DNA of 64,000 nt from Melastoma dodecandrum (GCA_029817715.1 JARUPY010000395.1:1240001-1304000); one strand, 5' to 3'; shown: positions 23,024 to 35,815, counted from the first letter of the stretch. Numbers and translations are program-made. The notes: generated from the letters alone by a model not told the origin.

Positions 23024-24709
23024 TGATATTTTCGCTCGTATGTTTGTGGGTATATATTTTAAGTCAGGTCAAATCATTTTTATTTAATATTTTATTCTAT
23101 ATTATGAATATGTTACACCATTTCGAGTCTTATATTTGGACCGCAAAATTTGGCTCAAACAATGACCTTAAACATGTGAATGTTATTGATAACTGCATTA
23201 GCAAACATTAGCGAGTTAATTGGAAATTTGTGGAAATGAAAGTGTTTTTTAACTTTACTCAAATATGTTAAAGTGGAAACTTCTTCCATCAAAGTGATGT
23301 TCAATCCACTTTTTCACTTTATGTGCAAAAAAGTGATAACTCTACGGAAGTAGGGTTATTTCGTATCTCTAATGATGCTTTATGTGTTAGTCGTACCAGT
23401 ATTACTAGGAATTGGGTAGGATTTGAGTGCTTTCTAGTTTAGTTTTATTGTAAGCCGATCTTTGTTATTTTCATAGTTTTTGACTCTATTTTAATTTGAA
23501 TCGTTTATTTTGTTGATGCATCTTGGTTTGTCATGTTTTAATGTAGGAAAATGAAGGAGATCTTGAAGTTGGGACGAAGTAAAGTGCATATGAGCGGAAA
23601 TTGGATAGAGAACAGAGGGACGCGTCCCTCTGTTCTCACGGACGCGTCCTTGGGAGTTCTGTGGATTCAAGTGACCACCCGACGAACCTATTTCCAAATC
23701 GCTCAAGGAGTACTTCAAGACTTCCTAAGGCTGCATTATTTAGATTTGGAGAATCTTAGGAAATCTTTTTAAAAGAGAACAATATATTCAGTTTTTAGAG
23801 GAACCTGAGGGAGTTTTATTCTGGGGGAGAGGGAGGAGTGATTAGACTGAAGAACGGAGAAAGAGGTGGCGACTAGGATTGAAGCGGAGATCGGTATGAG
23901 GCTACTACTTCTCGGATCGGAAGATCGAAAGGGCATTTCTCTTTTCTTTCCCTTTGATCGCTATCGTTTTCACTTGAACTTGGGATGAATTTCTTCTACG
24001 CTATGAACTAATTCCGTTTTCTAGGACTTCAATGGAAATTAACGACTTTATTTAACGAGTGAATCATTTTCTCCGTGTTATTTGAATTCATGCGGTTACT
24101 TATTAAAATCTTGATCTTAATGTGATTAATTGACTTGCCACCAATTAATTTGATATGGAGACCTATTCGGGCTTGGAAAAGTTGTTTAGGTTAAGCCTTG
24201 GATTAAAAAGCCTAAGTTAACATCACGTTGGAAAACGGATCTAATTCGCGAGAAGGATAGGAATATACCGAATTGCCTTAGGTAGCCATTTAGGGTTGTT
24301 GCATAATGGGTTCCCACTAGTTAATTGCCTAGAAATAGAATGATTAGATCGATACAGGGAATACGTCCTTAGAGCACTCGGAGAGGCGCAAGGAGATTAT
24401 CGAACCTTAGGTTAGTAACTTGAGAATTAGATAACTGGAGAAAGGAAGGAACGAGTTAGATAATTCGTTAGGGGAAATTGATAGTCCTTGTCTTTTAATA
24501 TCTGATTGAATTGTCGTTTATTTGGATTTTATTTTTTTCTGTTTTACTCTCATTCATCTTGTTTAACTTGACCTCGATCTCGTTAAACGTACGACCATTT
24601 AAGAATTTTTCTATGTTGATTCTCTATGGAACGACCTCTACTTACCCTATCTGCAAGTTAGTTAGGTTTGTTAGAGTATTTAATTTTCCGCCTTCGACAA
24701 GCGTGATCA
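23024..24709 (+). repeat. 5' LTR of the Athila-like element (left border tentative)
   Basis: The right border is firm: GTGATCA just before the primer site. The left border is placed at TGATATTTTCGC because Athila LTRs commonly start TGATATTTT. There is no second LTR to confirm it. Confidence 0.55.
23608..23637. repeat. Perfect 30-base inverted repeat
   Basis: The left arm GAGAACAGAGGGACG is followed at once by its exact reverse complement, with no loop; the centre is ACGCGT. A second GGACGCGTCC follows at about 23640. Confidence 0.9.
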
Positions 24710-24997
24710 AATTTTGGCGCCGCTGCCGGGGAATCAATTTTCAGAAATTTTCTTTTCTACTGTCATCACGTTTATCTATTTAGCGTTCAAGTTGTTTAAT
24801 TTTCTTTACTCTTTTCTATTGTATTTAGGTGTATGCGACGAACTAGAAACACAGAAACTCTCCCTTTTGATCCTGAAATCGAAAGGACTTTCCCTAGATT
24901 GGTTCTTGAGAAAGCTAGTGCACAACAAAGCAACATGGACGGAAACCTAATTCCAGCTCAATAAAACGAGAGATAACAGGACATTGATAACAAGCCG

Positions 24998-27900
24998 ATG
25001 GTGGAATTCACTTCAGCAAAATCTCACATTTACCGGTTTTGCATCGTTGCACCTGCGATTCAAGCTCGAGAATATGAGATAAAGACATCGGTGATTCAGA
25101 TGATTCAGAATTCAGTGATGTTTCGAGGAGCACCGATCGAGGATCCACATGAACATTTGAGTAAGTTCTTATGCATATGCGACTGTTTCAGGCAAAACGG
25201 AGTGCCACATGATGTAGTTCGATTGAAGTTATTTCCCTTCTCCTTGAAGGAGAGAACATGGAGTTGGCTGAACTCGCTACCGGCTGGATCAATTAGTACT
25301 TGAGAACAGATGGAAGAAGCATTCTTAGACCAATATTTCCCGCCATATAAGATATCCCAAATGAGGAATGAAATTACCACATTCAAGCAACATGAGACAG
25401 AAACTTTCATGGAGGCTTGGGAGCGCTTCAAATATTTATTAATCCAATGCCCATATCATGATTTACCGGAATGACGACAACTGGAAGCTTTTTACAATGG
25501 GTTGACGGAAACATTGTGCAAGGACCTCAACTTAGCATCGAACGAATCTTTCTTACGAAAATCATATGTGGATGGCAGAGAGCTTTTGGAGACTATGAGG
25601 AGGACTTGTGTATCAAGTCAATCATTTGACCGGATAAATGGTAAAAAGACTATGGGTCTTCATGAACTCGATGCCCTCACATCTATTCAAGCACAGATAT
25701 CGGCGTTGGCTAAGAAGTTCGAGGCGGTGAATGTACAGTCAATACAAAGTACAACTAGAGGATGTGATATATACGGTGGTGGACATATAATAGATCAATG
25801 TTCTGCTAGCATGGAAGAGGCTAATTTTATTGGAAATCAAAGGAACAATCCTTATTCCAACACGTATAATCCGGACCGGAGGAACCGTCCTAACTTTTCT
25901 TGGAAAAGGCAACAAACAGTGGATCATCGAGCAACACATCCTCCAGGATTTCAACAACCTAAAGCCCCATAACCAGAAAAGAAGAATTTTGAGGATTTCA
26001 TGATGAAGTACATGGCGAATCAAGATGTCATAATAAAGAATCAAACAGCATCAATCAGGAACTTGGAGAATCAAGTTAGTCAGCTCACTCAAGCCTTGAA
26101 CTCGCGTCAACAAGGAGGGTTGCCAAGTGATACTGAGGTTAATCCACGAGAATATGTTAAAACAGCAACTTTGAGAAACGGTCGGGTACTTGATGAGGTA
26201 GCACCAAAGATTCGGTCGAGTGACAATAAAAAGTCAAGTGTGATTAGTGATCTTCCACAAGAACCAATCAATGAGGAGGCGGACACATCCAGGTTGAACA
26301 ACGGATTTGTGAATTTTCACATAACCGAGAAGGATGTGTCCTCCGGATCTGAAAGATGCATCTTTGGACATTTTGTGGAAGAAGCAGCGGAGAAGGACGC
26401 GACCCTGCCATCTGAAGGATGTGTCCTTCCCCCAACTGAACAACCACATCGTCCCACTTGGATAATACCCAACATGGGGAAGCTAGAACGACCACCACTT
26501 CCATTCCCTCAAAGAGCTAAGAAGCATGATGAAGCCCAATTCCGTAAGTTTCTCGACGTGTTTAAGAAACTCCATATTAACATTCCTTTTGCAGAAGCTC
26601 TTGAGCAGATGCCGAGCTATGCCAAGTTCATGAAGGACATTCTATCAAAGAAAAGAAGGCTAGGTGAGTTTGAAATCGTTGCAGTAACGGAAGAATGCAG
26701 TCCCATTTTGCAATGAAAACTTCTTCCTAAACTAAAAGATCCAGGTAATTTCACTATCCCTTGTACTATCGGCTCACAATTTCATGGTTAGGCTTTGTGT
26801 GATCTTGGTGCGAGTATCAATCTTGTGCCTTTATCTGTATAACATGAGTTAGGTTTAGGGAAAGTGAAACCTACGTCTGTGATGTTGCAGTTAGCCGATA
26901 GATCAATAAAATATCCCAGGGGTATTGTTGAAGATGTGCTTGTTAAGGTGGATAAGTTTATCTTTCCAACGGATTTCGAAGTTCTAGATTTTGAGGAAGA
27001 TAAGAATATCCCCATCATTTTAGGTAGACCTTTTTTGGCAACAGGTAGAGCACTCATTGATGTTCAAAAAGGTGAATTGACCATTTGAGTTAATGATCAG
27101 GAAGTAACCTTTAATGTTTTAAAATCGATGAACTGCCCGTGTGAACCTGATGAATGCTTTCTTATTGATGTTTTGAATAGGTACGCTACCGAGATGCCCT
27201 ATGATGATCCACTTAAAATTGAAAAGAATTCAATGTCATCTGACAATGAAGAAGTACAAGAAGTGACAAAATCAATATATGCAATACCACACATGTTAAG
27301 GGAAACACATTTTGAAGCTTTGGAGAGGCCACACAATCCGATGAAACCATCGATTGAAGAACCACCCCAATTAGAGCTAAAACCATTACCTGAACACTTG
27401 AGGTATGCATATCATGGAAGTAATGAAACTCTCCCTATTATTATTTCACCGGCATTAACAGTGACATAGGAAGAAAAATTACTTCCGATCTTGAGGGAAT
27501 ATAAATGCGCATTAGGGTGGACAATTGCTGATATTCGATGTATCAATCCGTCAATTTGCATGCACAAGATTCTGTTGGAAGAAAACCATAAGGTTTCGGT
27601 GGAGAATCAACGACGACTCAACCCGAACATGAAGGAAGTAGTCAAGAAGGAAATCATCAAATGGCTTGATGCAGGTATAATATAACATATTTCTGACAGT
27701 TCTTGGGTGAGTCCTGTGCGGTTTGTACTTGAGAAAGGTGGGATGACCGTTATCTCCAACGAAAAGAATGAGCTCATTTTCGTGCGAACGGTGATTGGTT
27801 GGCAAGTTTGCATGGATTATAGGAAGTTGAATAAAGCCACAAGAAAGGATCATTTCCCACTTCCGTTAACAGATCAAATGTTATATCGTCTGACATAGCA

Positions 27901-30099
27901 GACAATTTGGTTATTCTTGATATAACCAAATTGCCATAGCAGCAGAAGATCAAGAAAAGACTACTTTTACATGCCCATATGGTACATTTGCTTTTCGTCG
28001 AGTTCCTTTTGGTCTATGTAATGCCCCAGCTACGTTTTAGAGATGCATGATGTCTATTTTCACTTATATGGTGGAGCAATGCCTTGAAGTTTTTATGGAT
28101 GATTTTTCCATCTTTGGGATGTCATTTGATGATAGCTTGACAAATTTAGCTCGTGTGCTGAAACGTTGTGAAGAAACAAACCTTATTTTAAATTGGAAAA
28201 AATGTCATTTTATGGTTCGAGAGGGTATTGTTCTTGGATACAGGATATCAAATAAGGGGATTAAAGCAAATCGAGCAAAGATAGAAACGAAGGAAAAGTT
28301 GCCACCACCAACATCAGTCAAAGCAATCCGAAGTTCTTGGACACGCAGGATTTTACATAAGATTTATCAAAGATTTTTCCAAAATTTCCAAGCCACTTTG
28401 CAATCTCTTAGAAAAGAACACGTCATTTATTTTAGATGAGGACTGTCTTAATGCCTTCAACGAGCTCAAGCAAAGGTTGATTTCTGCCCCTATAGTTATT
28501 GCACCAGATTGAAATTTATCATTTGAACTAATGTGCGATGCAAGCGATTACGCGGTTGGAGCCTTTCTAGGACAACGAGTGAATAAGGTATTCCATGTCA
28601 TTTAATATGCGAGTCAAACTCTTGATGATGCTTAGGTAAATTACACTACCACATAAAAAGCATTACTTGCGATTGTCTATGCATTTGATAAATTTCGGAG
28701 TTATCTTGTCGGTACGAAAGTTATTATGTTTACTGACCATTCTGCCATCAAGTACTTGATCTCAAACGAGGCAAAGCCGCGACTTATCAGGTGGGTTCTT
28801 CTTTGGCAAGAGTTTGACCATGAAATTAGGGACAGAAAAGGATCAGAGAACCAGGTTGCTGATCATTTATCGAGGTTAGAAAATGCGACTTCATCTCATG
28901 ACTATGCGGTAATTAATCAGTCATTTCCTGATGAACAATTGTTTGCTATGAACAATTTGCCGTGCCTTTGGTATGCCGACTTTGTGAATTATATTGTTTC
29001 TGATCATATTTCCTTCAACTTTACTCTTCGACAAAAGAAGAAATTTTTGCATGATGTATGTTATTACATGTGGGATGAACCGTTTCTCTTTAAGCATTGT
29101 GCTGATCAAGTTATCAGGAGATGTGTCCCAGAGGAAGAAATCAAAAGTATCCTCGAATATTGCCACTCGTCACCCTATGGCGAACACTTTGGAGGAGAGT
29201 GAACAACAGCTAAAGTTTTGCAATCAGGATTCTATTGGCCGACTCTTTTCAAGAATACATAAAATTTTGTTGCATCTTTTGATAGGTGTCAACACGTGGG
29301 AAACATCATCAGGAGACACGAGATGCCGTTGCAAAGCATCCTTGAAGTTGAGCTCTTCGATGTGTGGGGTATCAATTTTTTGGGTCCCTTTATTTCATCT
29401 TTCATTAATAAGTACATCCTTATGCCTGTTGATTATGTTTTAAAGTGGGTGGAAGCAGTAGCGTTGCCTTCTAATGATTCTAATGTCCTGTGTAAGTTTT
29501 TGAAAAAACAGATTTTTACCCGATTTGGCACACCATGGGCTATCATAAGTGACGAAGAGACGCACTTCTGCAACCACTATTTTGATCAGCTTCTGAATAA
29601 GTATGCTATCAAGCACAAGATAGCTACAGCGTATCACCCACAAACGAGCGGGCGAGTTGAAGTCTCTTATCGGGAAATCAAGCGCATTTTAGAGAAAACG
29701 GTACGTCCAATGAGGAAGGATTGGTCAACGGAGTTAGACGATGCATTGTGGACAAACAGGATAGCATACAAAAATCCAATTAAGACAAAATGGTTTTTGG
29801 CAAGGCATGTCATCTTCCGGTAGAACTCGAGCATAAAGCATATTGGGCTCTAAAGAAGTTGAACATAAATCTCGAAGAGGCCGATGGAAGACAATTACTT
29901 CAATTGAATGAGCTCGATGAACTTCGGTTGCAGGCATATGATAGTGCCAGAGTATAAAAGGATAAGACAAAGAAATGGTATGATGGTAAGATCATACCCA
30001 GACACTTCGAGACAGGCCAATTGGTATTGATATTCAACTCCCGGCCCTTTCTGAGTAAATGGACAATGGCTAAAACATTATCGGGGAAGTTTTGACCGG
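24998..30099 (+). pseudogene. Athila-like gag-pol remnant
   Basis: From 24998 to about 27898 one frame persists with roughly ten nonsense codons. It covers gag (GAPIEDPHEHLSKFL, LFPFSLKERTWSWL), a coiled coil (ASIRNLENQVSQLTQAL), protease with ALCDLGASINLVPLS, and the start of RT (DSSWVSPV, CMDYRKLNKATRKDHFPLP). Beyond that the frame shifts several times. RT keeps its catalytic box as FMDD (28090-28101), RNase H shows [11 protein letters not shown], and integrase shows [24 protein letters not shown] and [11 protein letters not shown]. The D-L-G-A-S protease site and this primer site are marks of Athila. It is inactive. Confidence 0.88.
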
Positions 30100-30419
30100 G
30101 AAGCATCCTCGATTAACTTGAAAGAGGCTTAAAAACGAGAAGAAAGTCAAGCCGATGACTATAAACCAAGCGCTTCTCGGAAAAAAATTCAAGGACGCCC
30201 GGGGGATATAGAGAAACCGGATTTTTGGGTCGCCCGGGGGTTCTGCCCAATCATCATCGCTCCTCTCAGGGAGCATTCCTTGGTATACGATGATGGTTCT
30301 CCATGAGAAGATTAAGATTCAGTCTCCGATTCATATTTCGTCGACCAATTTTTCCCAATTCACATCTTTGTTGAAAGAGTTTTTTTTGTAATTCCTTATA
30401 TAAGGAATCCGGGGCTTTC

Positions 30420-30830
30420 GAAGCAGGTCGACGACACAATAGCCATTCTCCACACCCAAGCAGTGACAGGCAGCCTCGGCGCCTCATTGGATTCTTTGCT
30501 CATCCAAAGCTGTGGCATTTCTTCTACTGAGCGTCAGAGTGGGAGCTCTACGTAGGCCTTGCCTATGCTCTTCACTCAGGGCAGTATAACGCCGGTGTGA
30601 AGCAGATGGGGCTGCAGCTACTCGGGATAATTTCCGTCGTCCTTGCGAACATCATCATGACAAGCCTCGTATGTCTGCTGGTGAAGTTCGCCTTTCCCTT
30701 AAGGCTGACAGAGGATGAGCTCCAGATTGGGGGCCACGCAATACATGACGAGGGGGCGCATGTATTGTAGGGTGACGAGGAGATGTCCAACACATCTAAG
30801 AACATGCCTATCCATCCACAGGATCGATGA
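30420..30830 (+). pseudogene. Ammonium transporter (AMT2/AMT3 type) C-terminal fragment
   Basis: Ammonium transporters are plasma-membrane channels of the Amt/Rh family. Visible are [18 protein letters not shown] (the conserved DDT, H and AG of the pore-lining helices), then after a one-base shift [11 protein letters not shown], the last helix (VKQMGLQLLGIISVVLANII, MTSLVCLLVKFAFPLRLTED) and the cytosolic tail (ELQIGGHAIHDEGAHVL). The tail normally reads Trp-Gly-Asp next; here a TAG stands for the Trp (30768-30770), followed by GDEEMSNTS up to a natural stop at 30828-30830. An additional in-frame TGA lies near 30529. Only the last quarter of the gene survives, sharply bordered on the left by Athila sequence. 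Whether Athila inserted into this gene or carried the piece here is unknown. Confidence 0.72.
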
Positions 30831-32144
30831 GTTCCTGTCCGTTGTGCCTTGGATCGCTTGCTTTTGGAATGCTGTCGCGTTTCGGCTTCGTGAATTCCTC
30901 TTCCAATTTCGAGAGCATCGGCAGTGCAGAGGTTAGTTGCATACACGTGGTTGAAGAATACAAACACTTTTGGGACACACAAACACATCAACCAAGTCGG
31001 TCAAACTTGTGCATTTTCAGCTGATGAAAAATTCTATAGGAATAACTCAAGACGACCGATACTATCCCAGAGGATTTGAGTTTTTTCTTTTATATAATTA
31101 TTATTATTATGCTGAAATATATTAGCTTAACTAGAAAACCGAGGAGTTAGTTGTGGTTTTTGCTAGCTTTGCCTAACTCAAACTGCAGTAAGTTCCAGTT
31201 CTTCCAATACCTGCACTGCAGTGCACAACTGCTGGGCCTAGACTGGGTGATGTAATGTGCATTCTTCAAAAAATACTGGGTGATATAATGTAAAATGTCA
31301 CGGTGAACATGTATGGAAATCTAAAATGGTTTATTTAGGGTATTTGCAGTATTACTGAAAAGTTTTCCAATCTCAATTAAAAGTAAATTACACTTTGACC
31401 CTTCTTATTACTATTTCTCATTTTTGTTTTAAGATTTCTGTCTACATTCTGTTTCTGTAGAGGCTCTTCTTTCTTTCTTTCACCCAGAAAACAAAAAAAG
31501 TTTTCCTTTATATTTAACTGGTGATTTTTCTTGGACAATAATATTCTTCCAAAATGAAAAGATAAAAAGTATCCCAAGATGGTATTTGCAATTCCAGAAA
31601 TTACAGTGCCAATCATGTTTTGGGATTATCATCAAAATCACAACCTTAGTTCAAATTCAATATCAATTTGTGGGATGAGAGGGAGGGTTCAGGGGAAAAA
31701 TTTTCGAAAGAATCGTGGAATTGGTTAGTCTAAAAAATTATCTTTATCTTTAATTATTGTTCTTAATTTGCAATATGAATTAGCACCCGAATATGAACAA
31801 ATATGATAAAAATATTATCCTAACTCTTTTAATATTTTCTAATCATTTAATCTTATGAATGTTTAAAATCGTAGGGGAAGTATTGTTCTTGGTTTTTAGG
31901 GGAGATTTTTAATTTTTCATGTATGTATTTTTATTAATTGATTGATTAAGTTTAACTTGTAACAAATCATTTTAATCACTTCATAATAATATTTGTCTTT
32001 GACCTCTTTAATGAATTCCTGAGCTAAGAGAAACAACAATTGGATACAACGTTAATCATCCAATTTAAGCAGAGTACATCATTCAAATTCCAGTCTCCTC
32101 CTATTTCGTTTGTTGTGGTATTGTCGATACGGGCCTTCAAATGA
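30831..32144. other. Intergenic, no gene seen
   Basis: AT-rich DNA downstream of the TNL gene. It includes a block around 31343-31390 (GAAAAGTTTTCCAATCTCAA) that recurs at about 54497-54545, so part of this is a dispersed repeat. Confidence 0.55.
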
Positions 32145-33918
32145 CTAAAATTTCCTGCAATCATAAATCTTCAAGTGGCAATCTCTAGCCATACAAGGCA
32201 CGTATATCAGGGAGTTGCATGAATGAAAATCCACCCTTTTCAATCTTCTCAAGTTTGACAGATCTGCGATTTCACCCACGAAATCACCACATTGGATGAC
32301 AGTTAATTCCTCAAGGCTCATTAGATTGCTGATCCAGGAAGGTAGCTTCCTTATCTTAGAACCAAGCCCACGGAGTATTCTAAGGTCCCCTAGCCCCCCA
32401 ATAGACTCTGGCAACTCCGAAATTCCTTCACACCCCATCAAAATGAGCTCTTGTAAAGCTTTTGCAGATCCAACCTCTTCTGGTAACCTTGTCAAGCTCT
32501 TACACATGGTTATCATCAGGCGTTTAAGACACCCTACTACACCGATAGAACTGTGGATTTCTTTCAATTTCTCGCAAAGGAAGAGATCAATTATCTCCAG
32601 CTTTGGGAAACGAGAGAGGTCGGGCAGTCTTGTAATCTTCAAACACGAGATATGAAGTACTCTCAAATTACCCATTCTCTATTAAAGCAAAAAAAAAACG
32701 AGTATTATCCCATGATTAGTTAATGTTGATTTTCTGATTCATGAGAGATGGATACAAGGGAAAGGAAATTAATACCATGTCTTTCATTGAATCGTCCGTA
32801 ATTCCATCTCCCGAAATCTGGAGAATGACGAGGCTGTCCATGTTGAAGAGAGAGGGATTAGGTCTGGGATACGCCATCACATGCCAACGTAGCCACAATA
32901 GATTCGTCTGGAAATTCCTAAACTTCCCACATAATTTTGCTCCATCTCCTCCTAGGTTGAGGAAACCTGAGATTGGACATACCATCGAATTCCTTTCCGG
33001 TTAAATGTTCCTTACAACCTCGCAGGTTGATGGCTAAAACTTGATCGGTGCCCTGGTAACATAACATAAAGGAAATGAGGAAGCCAAAAGAGAGAGATCC
33101 AGTCCAATCCAATAAATCAGGAAAACATTATTATTATTATAATCATCATCTCACCTGCTTTTGGCGTATCACATTAAGTGCCAATTCACGATCCCACAGC
33201 CTGCTGCGCTTGCCGGGTTTCTCTGAACTAACAATCTCCCTTCCCATCTCCCTAATTAAGTCATGCATCCAATACTTATCTTTAAATATAAAAAAATAGG
33301 ATCTCTTCATATCGTCTCTCCAAATATCGTCATCGTCATCATCGACATTCAGTACCTTAATCAAAGATCTGTTCTGGAGAACATCCAATCCACTTTTAGG
33401 AAAAAAACCACAGGCTTCCCACATGTAACTCGCATACTCCCTTGTCATCACTTTCTGGTCAAAACATGCAATGTCCAGAAAAATCTGCTTCTCACTCTCC
33501 TCTAAGTCATTGTAGCTGATCCGCAGCTTATTCAAGACGTCTTTGTGAGGTACTCGCTCAAGTTTTTCCAGTGTAAGTTCCCATTTATTCTTTTTCTTTC
33601 GGAATAAGTGCCCTCCGATCACCTCCAAAGCTAAGGGAAGATTTCCGGTCATACGAATAACCCGCTTCGATAAATCAACAAAGTCATTTGGAGGCCCCTC
33701 TCTATGAAATGCGTGCCAACTGAAGAGTTGCAGAGCATGATCATCACTTATTCCCTCCACTTCATAAGTAGTATCACTAGGTCTCATAAGGCCCTCGCAA
33801 ACGCTCCTATACCTCGTCGTGACGATAATTATTGTTCCCGGCCCGAAGAAATCGAAATTTCCAACCAACTTTTGGATCTGACTACTCTCGCTGACATCGT
33901 CAAAAATGATAAGGACCC
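32145..33918 (-). pseudogene. TIR-NBS-LRR (TNL) gene, 3' part: end of NB-ARC and LRRs
   Basis: The downstream half of the TNL split by the copia element. The exon from 33918 to 33155 restarts in the middle of kinase-2 (LIIFDDVS) and holds TTRYRSV, GNLPLALEVIGGHL, the winged helix and the MHD motif (YWMHDLIREMGREIV), ending at a GT donor (33154). The next exon, 33052-32776 (from GTDQVLAINLRG), encodes the NBS-LRR linker and first LRR. It has one extra base near 32957 that shifts the frame after MSNLRF. The last exon, about 32678-32145, encodes about seven LRR units (for example KLEIIDLFLCEKLKEI, LQELILMGCEGISELPESI) and a stop. The LRR region is short for a TNL. Confidence 0.92.
33914..33918. 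repeat. Target-site duplication GACCC (left)
   Basis: The five bases before the LTR start at 33919, identical to 45201-45205. In the uninterrupted TNL gene they are a single GACCC within the kinase-2 codons. Confidence 0.95.
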
Positions 33919-34204
33919 TGTTACACTAAGAGGGGGGGTGAATTAGTGTTAAAGTCCAATTAAGGATATTTAACTCCTTTTCGATTAACCCCGCAGCGGA
34001 AGAAAGCTTCTGTGCCACAGAACCTTAGAGATAGGTTTATGTAAAACAGAACGTTGGATTGTGATTGCGATTTGTTTTAAGTACGCAAGACTTTTATAGT
34101 GGTTCGGCAAATCGCCTACTCCACTCTTCACCCAGAAACTTGGATGGTTTCCACTCAATTTTATCTCAATACAGATTACACAATCGATAGCAAATAGAGC
34201 TGAT

Positions 34205-34490
34205 CAGAAAGTTCTTCACTGTAGAAGTCTGAGTGGCAGAGCACAGACCAGAAGGTTCTGTACCGTAGAACTTGTTACACAGCACAAACCAGAAGGTTCT
34301 GTACCGTAGAACTCTGAGTGAAAGATCACAGACCAGAAGGTTCTGTGTTGTAAATGTCAATCTACTATAGACCAGAAGGTTCTATGTAGGAAGTGACTTG
34401 ATAAGTACAGACCGTAAGGTTCTGCACTGAAGTAGATTCACAGACCCGAAGGTTCTGCACTATAGTAGGTTGTACAGACCCGAAGGTTCT
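34205..34490 (-). repeat. Irregular tandem repeat with seven GAAnnTTC palindromes
   Basis: Words ACCAGAAGGTTCTGT or close variants start near 34205, 34248, 34290, 34331, 34372, 34445 and 34479, mostly 41-42 bases apart. The first two are missing from the other LTR because of its deletion. Confidence 0.8.
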
Positions 34491-35141
34491 CCACTATAGT
34501 AACTCAATGCACACGTTGATGTGACTAACAAAGTAACCAATGCGCAATCCTCTCAAGGACAACGACTTCGTGGCGTACCCCACGCGAGCACGTAGCGGAC
34601 CCTACGCAAGCGAACAGCAACCCCTGTTCAAGGATGGATTTTCCCTCCGGCGGCTCCACACGACCTGCACGATCTCCTCGAGATAGCGACTATGTGGCGT
34701 ACCCCACACAAGCACGTAGCATACCCTACGCAAGCACGCAGCAGACCCTGCGCAAGCACGCGGCAAACCCCACGCAAGCAGACGGCAACCTCCGTCCTAG
34801 GTACCTGCACACACAGAACGTTACACTACAGAAGCTGGTTAGTCCCTCACCTTCTGTGCTCCCGGGGTATCTGCCCTTCTCTCCGGCCCACCGCACGTTG
34901 GCACACGACACCCAGCCGTGCTATCCACCAACGTCTCCTGCAGCTTCCAACCGAGTCCCTCGTGGCCCCCGAGTCACTCTCCCAGAAGACTTCACCAACG
35001 ATGCAGCCTTCTGCAGGTAGCGTGACTAACAAAACTCGTGCGTGACTAACAAAACTCGAAACTTACGCTCTCAGAATACAAGAAGATTCGTGGCAGTTCT
35101 GTCTAGGTATTCTATATATCTGAAAGCATGAACTAATGTCC

Positions 35142-35149
35142 TATTTATA
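35142..35149 (-). promoter_or_regulatory. Probable TATA box of the LTR promoter
   Basis: TATAAATA on the minus strand, about 660 bases into the LTR, followed by AGGACATTAG. It is identical in the other LTR (about 44547-44554). Position and sequence fit a Pol II start just downstream; not proven. Confidence 0.55.
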
Positions 35150-35800
35150 CACAAAGACAAAAACGCTAAGTGTAGAAGGTAATCTGACGAATCAGCCTTC
35201 TGCAGAACAAGGAAAGTAAAAGGTTAGAATATAATACAATATTTAATTTACAAATACGTCACACTAGGCATATATTCTTTAGGTAAACGTATCAAATCAA
35301 ATTAATAATAATTTGATGATTGTTTCCACGAATATTGCATTACAGAAGGTTCTGGTTTGTCGACAGCCTTCTACAAACGGAAATAATCAAAGATTAACTT
35401 CCTTAATGGTTTAATTCGATTCATTCTGTTCAAGATACTTAAGTGAATGTATCTAGACAGATGACGTGGATAAACATCCTAGATAACGGGTCTTGGTGAT
35501 CGGATGGATTCACAGAAGGTTGAAACAACCTTGTAGAATGTTACCATAAATAGAAGATTATATTTCCTCCAATGGAAATATATTATTCTATTTTATTTCT
35601 TTGGCAATGATTTCGATCAGATAATTAACCTGATCATATTGGATAATTCCAAAGGAATATTCCCACTTAATTTCGTAATTAATTATTAATTACAAAAATA
35701 TTTCCTTACAGAAGGTTCCTGTCAGGATTAGCTTCTGTCGTGTAGAGGGTTGACTTCTGCTTTGCAGAAGGTCATTGCTTATCATCAAAACACCTCAACA

Positions 35801-35815
35801 ATCTCCCCCTTTTTG
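35801..35815 (-). other. Polypurine tract
   Basis: On the coding strand AAAAAGGGGGAGAT sits directly before the 3' LTR, the place where plus-strand DNA synthesis is primed. Confidence 0.9.

Larger units (their letters stand above)
23024..30400 (+). mobile_element. Degenerate Athila-like Ty3/gypsy element, 3' end missing
   Basis: A probable 5' LTR (23024-24709) is followed by the Athila-type primer site TGGCGCCGCTGCCGGGGA (24715-24732, matching tRNA-Asp). Then come gag, protease, RT, RNase H and integrase remnants to about 30099. The coding strand is plus. No 3' LTR is seen before the ammonium-transporter fragment at 30420, so the element is truncated on the right. The short GC-rich block around 30195-30245 (CGCCCGGGGG twice) belongs to its post-pol region. 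Confidence 0.85.
33919..35800 (-). repeat. 3' LTR of the SIRE-like element (1,882 bp)
   Basis: On the coding strand it runs TGTTGAGG to GTGTAACA. It is the full-length copy. A run of 41-42-base repeats centred on AGAAGGTTCT lies at about 34205-34490. In total nine GAAnnTTC words occur in this LTR. Confidence 0.95.

Noticed and set aside
23024..30400. Endogenous pararetrovirus
   Set aside because: Primer site, gag type, protease site and an integrase identify an Athila LTR retrotransposon; no movement or coat protein is present.
34634..35020. 128-codon frame, repeated exactly at 44043-44429
   Set aside because: Both copies lie inside the SIRE-like LTRs, on the strand opposite to the element's transcription. 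Identity reflects LTR duplication, and the protein is low-complexity without motifs.
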